A stretch of DNA of 64,000 nucleotides. Source: JANQIO01 sp965601975 (GTDB lineage: Bacteria > Pseudomonadota > Gammaproteobacteria > Pseudomonadales > Halieaceae). Made by a program: the position numbers and the translations under genes. Shown in pieces: positions 39,763-48,307 of this stretch. Where the stretch lies: NCBI GenBank assembly GCA_965601975.1, contig OZ271856.1:558001-622000 (forward strand). The letters are read 5' to 3'. Each line of letters opens with the position of its first letter. Positions within the stretch are counted from its first letter, which is position 1. Under the pieces are notes generated by a model. It did not search any database. It had not been told where the DNA came from and saw nothing but the letters and a program-made list of their open reading frames with translations.

Positions 39763-40244
39763 CCGGCGGCCCCCTCGGCCAGGGCCGCCAGTTCCGGATG
39801 GGTCATGCGATACCCGACCCACTCGCTGAGGGCTTTCGCGCCCAGGCCCTCGTAGAAGTCGATGGCGGGGGTATTCCAGTCCAGCACGCTCCACTCGAAG
39901 CGGCCACAGCCTCGCTCCACCGCGATGGCCGCCACCCGCTGCAGCAGGGCCTTGCCGGCGCCCACGCCCCGCTTGTCGGGGGTGACATACAGCTCTTCGA
40001 GGAAGATGCCGTATTTTCCCAGCCAGGTGCTGTAGTTCATGAAGAAGATGGCGTGACCGATCGGTTCCCCCTGGTACTCGCAAATCAGCGCTTCCACCCG
40101 GGAATCCGGCCCGAACAGGTCCCGGCGCAGGTCATCTTCGGTCGCGAGCACCTCGTGAGAGGCCTTCTCGTACTCCGCCAACTCCCTGACAAAGCGCATC
40201 AGCAGGTGGGCGTCATCGATGACTGCGGGTCGGATATGCACCAT
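39759..40244 (-). CDS. GNAT-family N-acetyltransferase, spermidine/diamine acetyltransferase-like
   Basis: 161 residues. VHIRPAVIDDAHLLMRFVRELAEYEKA, ALICEYQGEPIGHAIFF and LEELYVTPDKRGVGAGKALL (acetyl-CoA loop). FEWSVLDWNTPAIDFYEGLGA closely follows SSAT-type (diamine N-acetyltransferase) enzymes. Likely acetylates a polyamine or similar amine. First gene of the minus-strand run that continues through the second GNAT, the formyltransferase and the amidohydrolase. Confidence 0.88.
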   Translation of the reverse strand: MVHIRPAVIDDAHLLMRFVRELAEYEKASHEVLATEDDLRRDLFGPDSRVEALICEYQGEPIGHAIFFMNYSTWLGKYGIFLEELYVTPDKRGVGAGKALLQRVAAIAVERGCGRFEWSVLDWNTPAIDFYEGLGAKALSEWVGYRMTHPELAALAEGAAG

Positions 40245-40363
40245 TTTGGGGTCCAGCGGGCGAGGTATTCATCAGGATAGCTTATCGCCAACTGCCTGCA
40301 CAAAAGCCGGACAGCCGTGGTCCCCCGCATTTGAACCGCTCAGTATGTTAACGGTGTCAATAC

Positions 40364-40392
40364 TTGAAAGCGCGAAAAACATACTGTAGGTT
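40364..40392 (+). promoter_or_regulatory. Promoter with palindromic operator before the acyl-CoA dehydrogenase pair
   Basis: -35 TTGAAA (40364-40369), 17-bp spacer, -10 TAGGTT (40387-40392). The palindrome AACATACTGTAGGTT (40378-40392; AAC/GTT and TAC/GTA mirrored around one T) covers the -10. The promoter at 48225-48253 has the same -35 position, spacer length, core ACATACTGTA and downstream GTTCAAA, so both probably answer to one repressor. Confidence 0.6.
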
Positions 40393-40417
40393 CAAATTCC
40401 TTTTTCAGGAGGTAGCT

Positions 40418-41599
40418 ATGGATACCAGCTTTTCTCAAGAGGACCTCGCGTTCCAGGCCGAGGTACGGGACTTCTTCGCCACCGAGTGGAATGACGAGGT
40501 CATCCGGGGCCTGACGAACCCCGAGACGTTCCGGGAAGCCATGACCGCATGGCACCAGAAGCTCTACAACAAGGGCTGGGCGGCCCCCAACTGGCCCGAA
40601 GAGCACGGCGGTCCTGGTTGGACGTCTACCCAGAAGTTCATCTTCGACTCCGAGCGCGCCGCCGCGGGCGCCCAGAGCCTGATGCCCTTCGGCATCCAGA
40701 TGGTAGGCCCGGTGATCTTCAATTTCGGCAACGAGGAGCAGAAAAAGCGCTTCCTGCCGGTGATCCTTGACGGCACCGAGTGGTGGTGCCAGGGCTACTC
40801 CGAGCCCGGCGCGGGTTCCGACCTGGCGTCGCTCAAGACCAAGGCCGAGCGCGACGGTGACCACTACGTGGTCAATGGCGCCAAGATCTGGACCAGCTAC
40901 GCCCAGATGGCGGACTGGATTTTCTGCCTGGTGCGCACCAGCTCCGAGGGCAAGAAGCAGGAGGGGATCAGCTTCCTGCTCATCGACATGAAGTCCGAGG
41001 GGATCAAGGTGAACCCGATCCACACGATCGACGGGCACCACACCCTCAATGAAACCGAATTCAACAATGTAAGGGTTCCGGTTGAGAACCTGATCGGCGA
41101 GGAGAACAAGGGCTGGACCTACGCCAAGGCCCTGCTGGCCCACGAGCGCACCGGCATTGCAAACGTCTCCGATTCCAAGCGCAACCTGGCCCAGGTCGTT
41201 GAGCTGGCCCAGGGCGAAATGCAGGGCGGCCGGCCGCTGATGGAAGACACCGCGTTCCAGCGCCGGGTGTCTGACATCGAGATCGACCTGATGGCCCTGG
41301 AATACACCGAGCTGCGCGTACTGGCCTCTGTGGCCACGGGCGGCGCGCCCGGCCCGGAATCCTCCCTGCTGAAGATCAAGGGGACGGAAATCCAGCAGGC
41401 AATCCAGGAGCTGCGGATGGAAGTCGCCGGTTACTACCAGGGGGTCGCGGTGCCGGAAGGTGGCGAGAACCTCAGCGGTCACGACTACGGCGATTTCGCC
41501 CGCTACCGCTACATGTACGGCCGCGCCGCCACCATCTACGGCGGCTCCAACGAAGTACAGAAGAACATTATCGCCAAGGCCGTCCTGGGCCTGGGCTGA
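40418..41599 (+). CDS. Acyl-CoA dehydrogenase (catalytic-type subunit)
   Basis: 393 residues from the ATG at 40418 with AGGAGG. FAD/substrate motifs: WCQGYSEPGAGSDLASLKT, HYVVNGAKIWTSYAQMAD and the C-terminal RYMYGRAATIYGGSNEVQKNIIAK. The 'TIYEGT' Glu of MCAD is Gly here; HERTGIA holds a Glu at the isovaleryl-CoA-dehydrogenase-type position. It is followed 17 bp later by a second dehydrogenase, suggesting a heteromeric enzyme of the kind used for steroid, dicarboxylic or branched acyl-CoA. Confidence 0.92.
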   Translation: MDTSFSQEDLAFQAEVRDFFATEWNDEVIRGLTNPETFREAMTAWHQKLYNKGWAAPNWPEEHGGPGWTSTQKFIFDSERAAAGAQSLMPFGIQMVGPVIFNFGNEEQKKRFLPVILDGTEWWCQGYSEPGAGSDLASLKTKAERDGDHYVVNGAKIWTSYAQMADWIFCLVRTSSEGKKQEGISFLLIDMKSEGIKVNPIHTIDGHHTLNETEFNNVRVPVENLIGEENKGWTYAKALLAHERTGIANVSDSKRNLAQVVELAQGEMQGGRPLMEDTAFQRRVSDIEIDLMALEYTELRVLASVATGGAPGPESSLLKIKGTEIQQAIQELRMEVAGYYQGVAVPEGGENLSGHDYGDFARYRYMYGRAATIYGGSNEVQKNIIAKAVLGLG

Positions 41600-41616
41600 G
41601 AGAGGAGATCCAGACA

Positions 41617-42780
41617 ATGAATTTCGATTTCAGCGAAGAACAGGTAATGCTGCGCGACAGCGTGGCTCGCTACGTCCAGGACGACTACGACTTCGACACC
41701 CGCAACAAGGTGGTGGCGTCCGACGAAGGCTTCAGCCGCGAGAACTGGCAGACCTTCGCCGAACTGGGCTGGCTGTCCATTCCGTTCGCGGAAGAGAACG
41801 GCGGTTTTGGCGGCGGTCCGGTCGACCTGATGCTGGTCATGGAACAGCTGGGTCGCGGCCTGGTGGCCGAACCCTTCATCCCCACCGTGCTGCTGTTCGG
41901 CGGCCTGGTGGAAGCAGCGGGCTCAGCCGCCCAGAAAGAAGCGCTGCTGCCGGCGGTCATCGGCGGTGAGTTGCAGGGGGCGTTTGCCTACCTGGAGCGC
42001 AAGACCCGCTTCGACCTGGACGCGATCGAGACCGCGGCGACCGGTTCCGGCGATGCCTACACCCTGTCCGGCGAGAAGACCGTCGTGTTCAACGGTGTTG
42101 CGGCCGACAAGCTGGTGGTATCCGCCCTCAGCGACGGCGGTGTGTCCCTGTTCCTGGTGGATGCCGGCGCCTCCGGCATCGACAAGACCACCTACCGCCT
42201 GATGGACGGCCAGGTGGTCGCCAATATCAGCTTCGACAACACCCCGGCAGAGCTGCTGGGCGAGGCGGGCAAGGCCCTACCGGTGATCGAGCAGGTGGTG
42301 GACAACGTGATCCTGGCGCTCAGCGCCGAGGCCGTCGGCATCATGGGCAAGCTCAACGAAATCACCGTGGAATACGCCCGCACCCGCGAGCAGTTCGGCG
42401 TGGCGATCGGCTCTTTCCAGGCCCTGCAGCACCGCATGGTCGACACGTTCATGTCCTACGAGCAGGCCAAGTCCCTGTTGTACTGCGCGATCTGCGATCG
42501 CCTGGCCGGCAAGCCCGATGCCAAGCGCAGCCTGCACGCGTTGAAGACCATGGTCGACCGCAGCGGCAAGCACATCGGCGCCGAGTCTATCCAGCTGCAC
42601 GGCGGCATGGGCATGACGGAAGAGATGTCCGTGGGCCACTACGCACGCCGGCTGATGATGATCAACACCACCTTCGGCAACGGTGACTACCACCAGCAGA
42701 AGTTCAGCGCCCTGTCCTACGGCGCCGACGCTCCTGCCGCGGCAGCACCGTCCTCGCAGGAAGCCGCCAACGCCGCCTGA
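41617..42780 (+). CDS. Acyl-CoA dehydrogenase-like second subunit
   Basis: 387 residues. The acyl-CoA dehydrogenase fold is clear: FDFSEEQVMLRDSVARYV, GELQGAFAYLERKTRFDL, YARTREQFGVAIGSFQALQHRMVD and LHGGMGMTEEMSVGHYARRLMMI. I find neither the MCAD-type nor the IVD-type catalytic Glu in the expected places (SAEAVGIMG at the second). It resembles the non-catalytic partner of alpha/beta acyl-CoA dehydrogenases. Ends 15 bp before a terminator. Confidence 0.88.
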   Translation: MNFDFSEEQVMLRDSVARYVQDDYDFDTRNKVVASDEGFSRENWQTFAELGWLSIPFAEENGGFGGGPVDLMLVMEQLGRGLVAEPFIPTVLLFGGLVEAAGSAAQKEALLPAVIGGELQGAFAYLERKTRFDLDAIETAATGSGDAYTLSGEKTVVFNGVAADKLVVSALSDGGVSLFLVDAGASGIDKTTYRLMDGQVVANISFDNTPAELLGEAGKALPVIEQVVDNVILALSAEAVGIMGKLNEITVEYARTREQFGVAIGSFQALQHRMVDTFMSYEQAKSLLYCAICDRLAGKPDAKRSLHALKTMVDRSGKHIGAESIQLHGGMGMTEEMSVGHYARRLMMINTTFGNGDYHQQKFSALSYGADAPAAAAPSSQEAANAA

Positions 42781-42794
42781 CGGCAACCCAAATG

Positions 42795-42820
42795 AAAAGG
42801 CCCCTTACGGGGCCTTTTTT
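42795..42820 (+). terminator. Intrinsic terminator of the acyl-CoA dehydrogenase operon
   Basis: AAAAGGCCCC-TTAC-GGGGCCTTTT, a 10-bp stem, with the T-run extending to 42820; begins 15 bp after the stop. Confidence 0.92.
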
Positions 42821-42826
42821 GTGTCA

Positions 42827-43190
42827 GTCATTCCCGCAGCCGCCCGTCATTCCCGCAGCCGCCCGTCATTCCCGCAGCCGCCCGTCATTCCCGCAGCCGC
42901 CCGTCATTCCCGCAGCCGCTCGTCATTCCCGCAGCCGCCCGTCATTCCCGCGAAAGCGGGAACCTACCCGTCATTCCCGCGAAGGCGGGAATCCACCCGT
43001 CATTCCCGCTCAGGCGGGAATCCACCCGTCATTCCCGCGAAAGCGGGAACCTACCCGTCATTCCCGCGGAGGCGGGAATCCCTGGTTTTCCCGGTATTGG
43101 GAATGGGTCCCCGCCTGCGCGGGGATGACGGTTAATCGCGGGGATGACGGTTATTCGCGGGGACGACGGTTAACCGCGGGGACGACGGAT
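42827..43190. repeat. Mosaic tandem palindromic array between acyl-CoA dehydrogenase genes
   Basis: Non-coding. Three blocks can be seen. First, about six 19-bp units GTCATTCCCGCAGCCGCCC from 42827. Second, about five 29-bp units built on GTCATTCCCGCGAAAGCGGG plus AACCTACCC or similar, each a complete hairpin (from 42941). Third, after a divergent TGGGAATGGGTCCC piece, about four reverse-sense 19-bp units (GCGGGGATGACGGTTAATC type) to 43190. The array ends 4 bp before the stop of the minus-strand gene. Exact unit counts should be confirmed by alignment. Not CRISPR. Confidence 0.88.
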
Positions 43191-43193
43191 TTA

Positions 43194-44351
43194 TCAGTTG
43201 TCGAGCACGTCCCGGGCGACCAGTTCCCGCATGATTTCCGAGGTGCCGCCGTAGATGCGCTGTACGCGCGCATCCGCGTAGGCGCGGGAGATCGGGTACT
43301 CCTTCATATAGCCGTAGCCGCCGAACAGCTGCAGGCACCCGTCCACGACCCGGCACTGGGCCTCGGTGGAGGCGAGTTTGGCCATGGATGCCGTCGGGGC
43401 ATCGAGTGCGCCAGCATTGAACTTGTCGATGCACTCGTTGATGAAGGCCCGATTGAGTCGATACTCGGTCTGCATGTCGGCGATGCGGAAGCGGGTGTTC
43501 TGCAGCTTGGCAATCGGTGCGCCAAAGGCCTGGCGCTCATTGACGTAGTCCGCCGTCATTTGTAGCGCGCCCTCCATGGCCGCCACGGCGCCCACGGCGA
43601 GGCCCAGCCGCTCACGCGGCAGTTCCGTCATGAGGATGATGAAACCCTTGTTGAGCTCACCCAGCAGGGCGCTCTCCGGCACTCGCACGTCCTCGAAGAA
43701 CAGCTCCGAGGTGTCCGCCGCGTGCAGGCCCAGTTTTTCCAGGTTGCGGCCGCGGCTGAAGCCCGGGGCGCTGGTGTCCACCAGGAACAGTGAGAGACCG
43801 CGGGAGCCGGGTGCATCCGGGTCGGTGCGGGCGACGGTAATCACCACGTCGCAGTGCTGGCCGTTGGTGATAAACGTCTTGGAGCCGTTGATGACCCACT
43901 CGTCGCCGTCCTTCTTCGCCGTGGTGCGCACTCCCTGCAGGTCACTGCCGGCGCCGGGTTCGGTCATGGCAATCGCACCCACGCATTCACCTGTCACCAT
44001 TTTTGGCAGGTAATGCTGCTTCTGCTCCTCGGTGCCGTGGTTGAGGACATAGGGCGCGACGATGTCGGAATGGACGCTGACATTGCCGCCCAGGGAGCCG
44101 TAGCCGGGACGAATCAGCGCTTCGCAGATCAGCATGCTCATGTCGAAGCTGCCGCCGGGACCGCCGTATTCCTCGGGGATATCGGCGCACAGGAAGCCGG
44201 CTTCCCCCAGCTTGTTCCAGATTTCCCTGGGCATGATCTCGTCCCGCTCCCACTGCTCGTAGTGGGGCGCGACCTCCGCCTCGATGAAGCGGGCGACCAT
44301 GTCTTGCAGCACCTGCTGCTCTTCGGTACTGAATTCCGTAATAGCGTTCAC
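43194..44351 (-). CDS. Acyl-CoA dehydrogenase (IVD/SCAD-like)
   Basis: 385 residues from the GTG at 44351, with AGAGG 8 bp before. GAIAMTEPGAGSDLQGVRT, DEWVINGSKTFITNGQHCD and LPRERLGLAVGAVA (Glu at the IVD-type catalytic position), then YADARVQRIYGGTSEIMRE. The MCAD-type Glu is again Gly. It stands alone, convergent with the paired dehydrogenase genes and upstream of a PAS-STAS gene, probably in fatty or branched acyl-CoA degradation. Confidence 0.92.
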   Translation of the reverse strand: MNAITEFSTEEQQVLQDMVARFIEAEVAPHYEQWERDEIMPREIWNKLGEAGFLCADIPEEYGGPGGSFDMSMLICEALIRPGYGSLGGNVSVHSDIVAPYVLNHGTEEQKQHYLPKMVTGECVGAIAMTEPGAGSDLQGVRTTAKKDGDEWVINGSKTFITNGQHCDVVITVARTDPDAPGSRGLSLFLVDTSAPGFSRGRNLEKLGLHAADTSELFFEDVRVPESALLGELNKGFIILMTELPRERLGLAVGAVAAMEGALQMTADYVNERQAFGAPIAKLQNTRFRIADMQTEYRLNRAFINECIDKFNAGALDAPTASMAKLASTEAQCRVVDGCLQLFGGYGYMKEYPISRAYADARVQRIYGGTSEIMRELVARDVLDN

Positions 44352-44370
44352 GTGATGACCTCTGTGTTCT

Positions 44371-45528
44371 CTACTGGCGCGCTTCGCCGTGGATGGCCTC
44401 GCGCAGGGCGGACTCGATGGTGGACGTGGTGTGCACGGACCCCAGGTCGATGCCCAGTTCGGTAATGGTTTGTGCAATGGCCGGGGAAATCCCCGAGATG
44501 ATGGTCTTGCAGCCCATCAGCACGGCGGCCTTGGCGATCTTGATGAGGTGGTTGGCCACCGCGGTATCGACGACCCCGACGCCGCCGATATCCAGCATCA
44601 GCGTGTGGGCGCGGTTGTCGACGATGCTGGACAGCGCCTTGTTCATGATGTCGCGCGACCGGCGCGAGTCCACGATGCCGACGATCGGGGCGAACAGCAC
44701 GCCGTCCCAGATCTTGGCTACCGGCGTGGACATTTCCAGCATGGCCAGGCTGCGGTTCTGCACCTCGGTGGTGATGTCGGTGGCGAATTTCAGCACCTTG
44801 ACCAGGCGGCCATCCTCGTCATAGATGGGGTTGTAGGAGGCCTGCAGCCAGACCTCGACGCCGTCCTTGCTGAGCCGCTTGAACTCACCGATGAAGTGCT
44901 CGCCGGCGCCCAGCTTGCGCCAGAACTCCGCGTAATCGTCGGATTCCGCGTAGCTGGGACTGCAGAAGATGCGGTGGTGATGGCCGACGATCTCGCTTTT
45001 CTGGTAGCCGAAGAGATTCAGGAACAGGGTGTTGGCATCAGTGATCGTCCCGTCGGGATCAAACTCGGCCACGGCCTGGGAGCGGTCCAGGGCCTGGACG
45101 ATACTGTCGAATTCCGCGCTGCGGCGCTTCTCCGAGGTAATGTCGGTCGCGAACTTCACCACTTTGGTCGGTTTGCCAGCTTCGTCGAATACCGGGTTGT
45201 AGGAGGCGCGAAGCCAGACTTCACTGCCGTCCCGGGTCTGGCGCTTGAATTCCTGGCAGAAGAAGTCGCCGCGGCCCAAACGCTGCCAGAATTCCTTGTA
45301 CTCGTCTGACGCGGCGTAGTCAGGCTGGCAGAACATCGAGTGTGACTTGCCCGTGATCTCCTCCAGGGTGTAGCCAAAAAGGTCGAGAAAGTTCTGGTTG
45401 GCGGTGATTACCGTGCCATCCAGCTCGAATTCGATTATGGCCTGGACGCGATCCAGCGCCTGGTAGACGGCGGCGAGATCGGCGGCGGATTTGGTGTCGG
45501 CAGCTATGTTCATGGGCTTCTTCTGCAT
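44371..45528 (-). CDS. PAS-PAS-STAS signalling protein (RsbR-like)
   Basis: 385 residues. Two PAS/PAC domains (about 17-135 and 140-260) show duplicated motifs NQNFLDLFGYTLEEITGKSHSMFC and NTLFLNLFGYQKSEIVGHHHRIFC, each ending in VKFATDIT or LKFATDIT. A STAS domain (about 270-380) contains VVDTAVANHLIKIAKAAVLMGC. At the usual DLTGV it reads DIGGV, so one possible phosphothreonine is Gly. The start at 45513 (M6) is also possible. It is a redox, light or small-ligand sensor by analogy. Confidence 0.85.
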   Translation of the reverse strand: MQKKPMNIAADTKSAADLAAVYQALDRVQAIIEFELDGTVITANQNFLDLFGYTLEEITGKSHSMFCQPDYAASDEYKEFWQRLGRGDFFCQEFKRQTRDGSEVWLRASYNPVFDEAGKPTKVVKFATDITSEKRRSAEFDSIVQALDRSQAVAEFDPDGTITDANTLFLNLFGYQKSEIVGHHHRIFCSPSYAESDDYAEFWRKLGAGEHFIGEFKRLSKDGVEVWLQASYNPIYDEDGRLVKVLKFATDITTEVQNRSLAMLEMSTPVAKIWDGVLFAPIVGIVDSRRSRDIMNKALSSIVDNRAHTLMLDIGGVGVVDTAVANHLIKIAKAAVLMGCKTIISGISPAIAQTITELGIDLGSVHTTSTIESALREAIHGEARQ

Positions 45529-45684
45529 GTTCGCGGAAATCTGTAGTCAGGGAAGCATATCCTATTTCCAGTGATCTTCCAGATACCGGTAAATACGGGG
45601 TCCGCACCCCTGATCCGGCCTGCGTATATACTCCCGAGCACCCTGAGAATCTTCCCAATTGCGAATCTTCCACTGGCGCCACCA

Positions 45685-46302
45685 ATGAGTGAATCCAACC
45701 GAATACTTGTGCTGTTTGCACACCCCTCCCTGGAGCGATCGGAGGTCAACCGCGAGCTGCTCGCAGCCTCGCGGGACCGTGAGGGGGTCACCCTGGTCGA
45801 CCTGTACGCGGAATACCCCACGTTCCGCATCGACATCGACCGCGAGCAGCAGCGGCTGCAGGATCACGACGTGGTCGTGTTCATGTTTCCCCTGTTCTGG
45901 TACTCCACGCCCGCCATCCTCAAGGAGTGGCAGGACCTGGTGCTGGAGCACGGCTTCGCCTATGGCAGCGGCGGCGAGGCGCTCCACGGCAAGACCTTCC
46001 TCTGCGCCATCACCGCGGGCGGCAGCGAGTCCGCCTACCGGGAGCAGGGCTACAACCACTACACCATTCGCGAGCTGCTGCGCCCGCTGGAGCAGACCGC
46101 GGTGCTCTGCGGTATGCGCTACCTGCCGCCCTTCGCGTTGTTCGGCGCGCGCACGGCGCTGGATGAGGGCAGAGTTTCAGAGCACGTGGCGCAGTGGCTG
46201 ACGGTGCTGGACAAGCTCCGTGACGGTCGCTTGAAACCGCAACAGACCGACAGTTTCGCACAGTTGCAACAGTACCTGGCGGAAGAGGGGGCGGCGCTGT
46301 GA
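45685..46302 (+). CDS. KefF-like NAD(P)H quinone oxidoreductase
   Basis: 205 residues. A flavodoxin-like fold with ILVLFAHPSLERSEVNREL and FPLFWYSTPAILKEWQDLVL, then GGEALHGKTFLCAITAGGSESAY, the family core. Members bind FMN and reduce quinones; KefF is the activating partner of KefC. The stop overlaps the start of the antiporter gene by 4 bp (GTGA), strengthening the KefF assignment. Confidence 0.88.
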   Translation: MSESNRILVLFAHPSLERSEVNRELLAASRDREGVTLVDLYAEYPTFRIDIDREQQRLQDHDVVVFMFPLFWYSTPAILKEWQDLVLEHGFAYGSGGEALHGKTFLCAITAGGSESAYREQGYNHYTIRELLRPLEQTAVLCGMRYLPPFALFGARTALDEGRVSEHVAQWLTVLDKLRDGRLKPQQTDSFAQLQQYLAEEGAAL

Positions 46303-48221
46303 CCGGCTATCTCCTCAGTGCGTTCATCTATCTGTGTGCGGCCGTGGTGGCGGTGCCGTTGGCCAAGCGCCTCGGCCTGGGCTCCGTACTGGGCTACCTG
46401 GTTGCCGGTGTGGTGATCGGCCCGGTGCTGGGCCTGGTGGGTAGCGAGACTACCGAAATCCAGCATTTCGCCGAGTTCGGCGTGGTGATGATGCTGTTCC
46501 TGGTGGGCCTGGAACTGGAGCCGCGTATGCTCTGGAGTATGCGCAATCGCCTGCTGGGCCTTGGCGGATTACAGGTATCCGCCACTGCTGCGCTGTTTGC
46601 CGGCGCCGCGCTGGCGTTCGGGCTGGACTGGCGCATGGCGGTGGCGGTCGGGCTGATCCTGGCCCTGTCTTCCACCGCGATTGTGTTGCAGACCTTCCAG
46701 GAGAAAGGCCTGGCCGCCACTGAAGGCGGTCGTTCAGCCTTCTCGGTACTTTTATTTCAGGACATCGCGGTAATCCCCATGCTGGCGCTGATCCCACTGC
46801 TGGCCATGCCCGGGCATTCCGCCGATGGAGGTGCCGGGCACGGCGGTGGCCACGGGGAGCTGAGCCTGGTGGCGCACCTGACAGGGTGGAGCTATGCGCT
46901 GGTAGTGGTCGGCGCCGTGGCAGCGGTGATCGTGGTCGGTCATTTCCTGAGCCGGCCCCTGTTCCGGTTTGTGGCGGGGACCGGGCTGCGCGAGGCGTTT
47001 ACCGCCACCGCCCTGGCCCTGGTCATTGGCATCGCCGTGCTGATGAGCCTGGTGGGCCTGTCGCCGGCACTGGGCACATTCCTGGCCGGGGTGGTGCTGG
47101 CGACCAGCGAATTCCGCCACGAACTGGAAACCGATATCGAACCCTTCAAGGGACTGCTGTTGGGGCTGTTTTTCATTACCGTCGGCGCGGGCATCCAGTT
47201 CCCGGTGCTGATGGAGAACCTCGGTATGGTGCTGGGCCTGACGGCCGGCGTCATGGTGGTGAAAGGCGCGATCCTGTTCGGCCTGGCGCTGCTGTTCAAT
47301 ACCCGCCGCAGCGATGGCTGGCTGTTTACCCTGAGCCTGGCCCAGGCGGGTGAGTTCGGCTTCGTGCTGCTGAGTTTCAGCCTGCAGAATCACGTGCTGA
47401 CCCCGGAGCTGGTGTCGCTGCTGTCCATGGTGGTGGCCCTTTCCATGTTCCTGACGCCGCTGTTGTTCATCTGCTATGACGCCATCGTGCTGCCGCGCTA
47501 CCAGGACAATTCCGAGCAGCGGGAGCCGGATGAGATCAGCGAGCGGGGCCCGGTGATCATCGCCGGCAGCGGCCGGTTCGGCCAGGTGGTCAACCGGCTG
47601 CTGCGGGCCAACGATATCGCCTGCGTCGTGCTGGACCGCAACACCCAGCAGATCGAGAATATGCGCCGCATCAGGATTCGCAGCTACTACGGCGACGCGA
47701 CCCGGCCCGACCTGCTGCACGCGGCGGGAGTCGAGAGCGCCAGCCTGTTCGTGGTGGCGATCGATGACCAGGAACAGGCGGTGGCGTTGGTGCATCACCT
47801 CAAGCATGTCCACCCGGAGCTGAAGGTGCTGGCCAGGGCCTTCGACCGGGGCCATCACTACCAGCTGCGCGACGCCGGCGCCGATTTCGTGGTCAACGAA
47901 ACCTACTACTCTGCCCTGGAAACCGGCACCGAGGCCCTGCGAGCCCTGGGCTACCACCCGTTCCGCGCAGAGAAGCTGCGGGTTGCCTTCGACGACCAGG
48001 AGCGGGAAGGGCGCGAGGCCCTGTACGCGGAATGGAGTGATATGTCCGAGGGCGAGCGCTTCAGCAAAAGCTATTTCCAGCTGTTCATGGATCTGGAGGA
48101 CGTGCTGGGCGATGTGATGCAGTCTGACCGGGATGACCGTCACGCCCGCAGCGAGCGCGGCTGGACACCGCCGCCGAAGCACTACACGGACGCCATCGAC
48201 GCCGCCGCTGACCCAGCCTGA
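46299..48221 (+). CDS. CPA2-family potassium/proton antiporter with RCK domain (KefB/KefC-like)
   Basis: 640 residues from the GTG at 46299. The N-terminal half has about 12 membrane segments, with GSVLGYLVAGVVIGPVLGLV, FLVGLELEPRMLW and LALSSTAIVLQTFQEKGLAAT. The C-terminal TrkA-N/RCK domain (about 410-560) starts VIIAGSGRFGQVVNRLL, an NAD-binding Rossmann. The N-terminal KefF-like gene is coupled. It probably exports K+ (acidifying the cell) when the RCK domain is gated, for example by glutathione adducts. Confidence 0.92.
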   Translation: MTGYLLSAFIYLCAAVVAVPLAKRLGLGSVLGYLVAGVVIGPVLGLVGSETTEIQHFAEFGVVMMLFLVGLELEPRMLWSMRNRLLGLGGLQVSATAALFAGAALAFGLDWRMAVAVGLILALSSTAIVLQTFQEKGLAATEGGRSAFSVLLFQDIAVIPMLALIPLLAMPGHSADGGAGHGGGHGELSLVAHLTGWSYALVVVGAVAAVIVVGHFLSRPLFRFVAGTGLREAFTATALALVIGIAVLMSLVGLSPALGTFLAGVVLATSEFRHELETDIEPFKGLLLGLFFITVGAGIQFPVLMENLGMVLGLTAGVMVVKGAILFGLALLFNTRRSDGWLFTLSLAQAGEFGFVLLSFSLQNHVLTPELVSLLSMVVALSMFLTPLLFICYDAIVLPRYQDNSEQREPDEISERGPVIIAGSGRFGQVVNRLLRANDIACVVLDRNTQQIENMRRIRIRSYYGDATRPDLLHAAGVESASLFVVAIDDQEQAVALVHHLKHVHPELKVLARAFDRGHHYQLRDAGADFVVNETYYSALETGTEALRALGYHPFRAEKLRVAFDDQEREGREALYAEWSDMSEGERFSKSYFQLFMDLEDVLGDVMQSDRDDRHARSERGWTPPPKHYTDAIDAAADPA

Positions 48222-48224
48222 TAC

Positions 48225-48253
48225 TTGAACACCCTATGGACATACTGTAAGTT
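48225..48253 (+). promoter_or_regulatory. Promoter with palindromic operator before the LLM/SDR operon
   Basis: -35 TTGAAC (48225-48230), 17-bp spacer, -10 TAAGTT (48248-48253). GACATACTGTAAGTT (48239-48253) is a palindrome with one mismatch. Aligned without gaps with the site at 40364-40392 from ATACTTGAA to CCTTTTTC, most positions are identical outside the first half of the spacer. Confidence 0.6.
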
Positions 48254-48307
48254 CAAAAACCTTTTTCGCAGGGCCCACCCGCCCGCCACCACACAGGAGC
48301 AGTCACC

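Noticed and set aside
42827..43190. CRISPR array
   Set aside because: 19- and 29-bp units are contiguous with no variable spacers, and orientation reverses inside the array.
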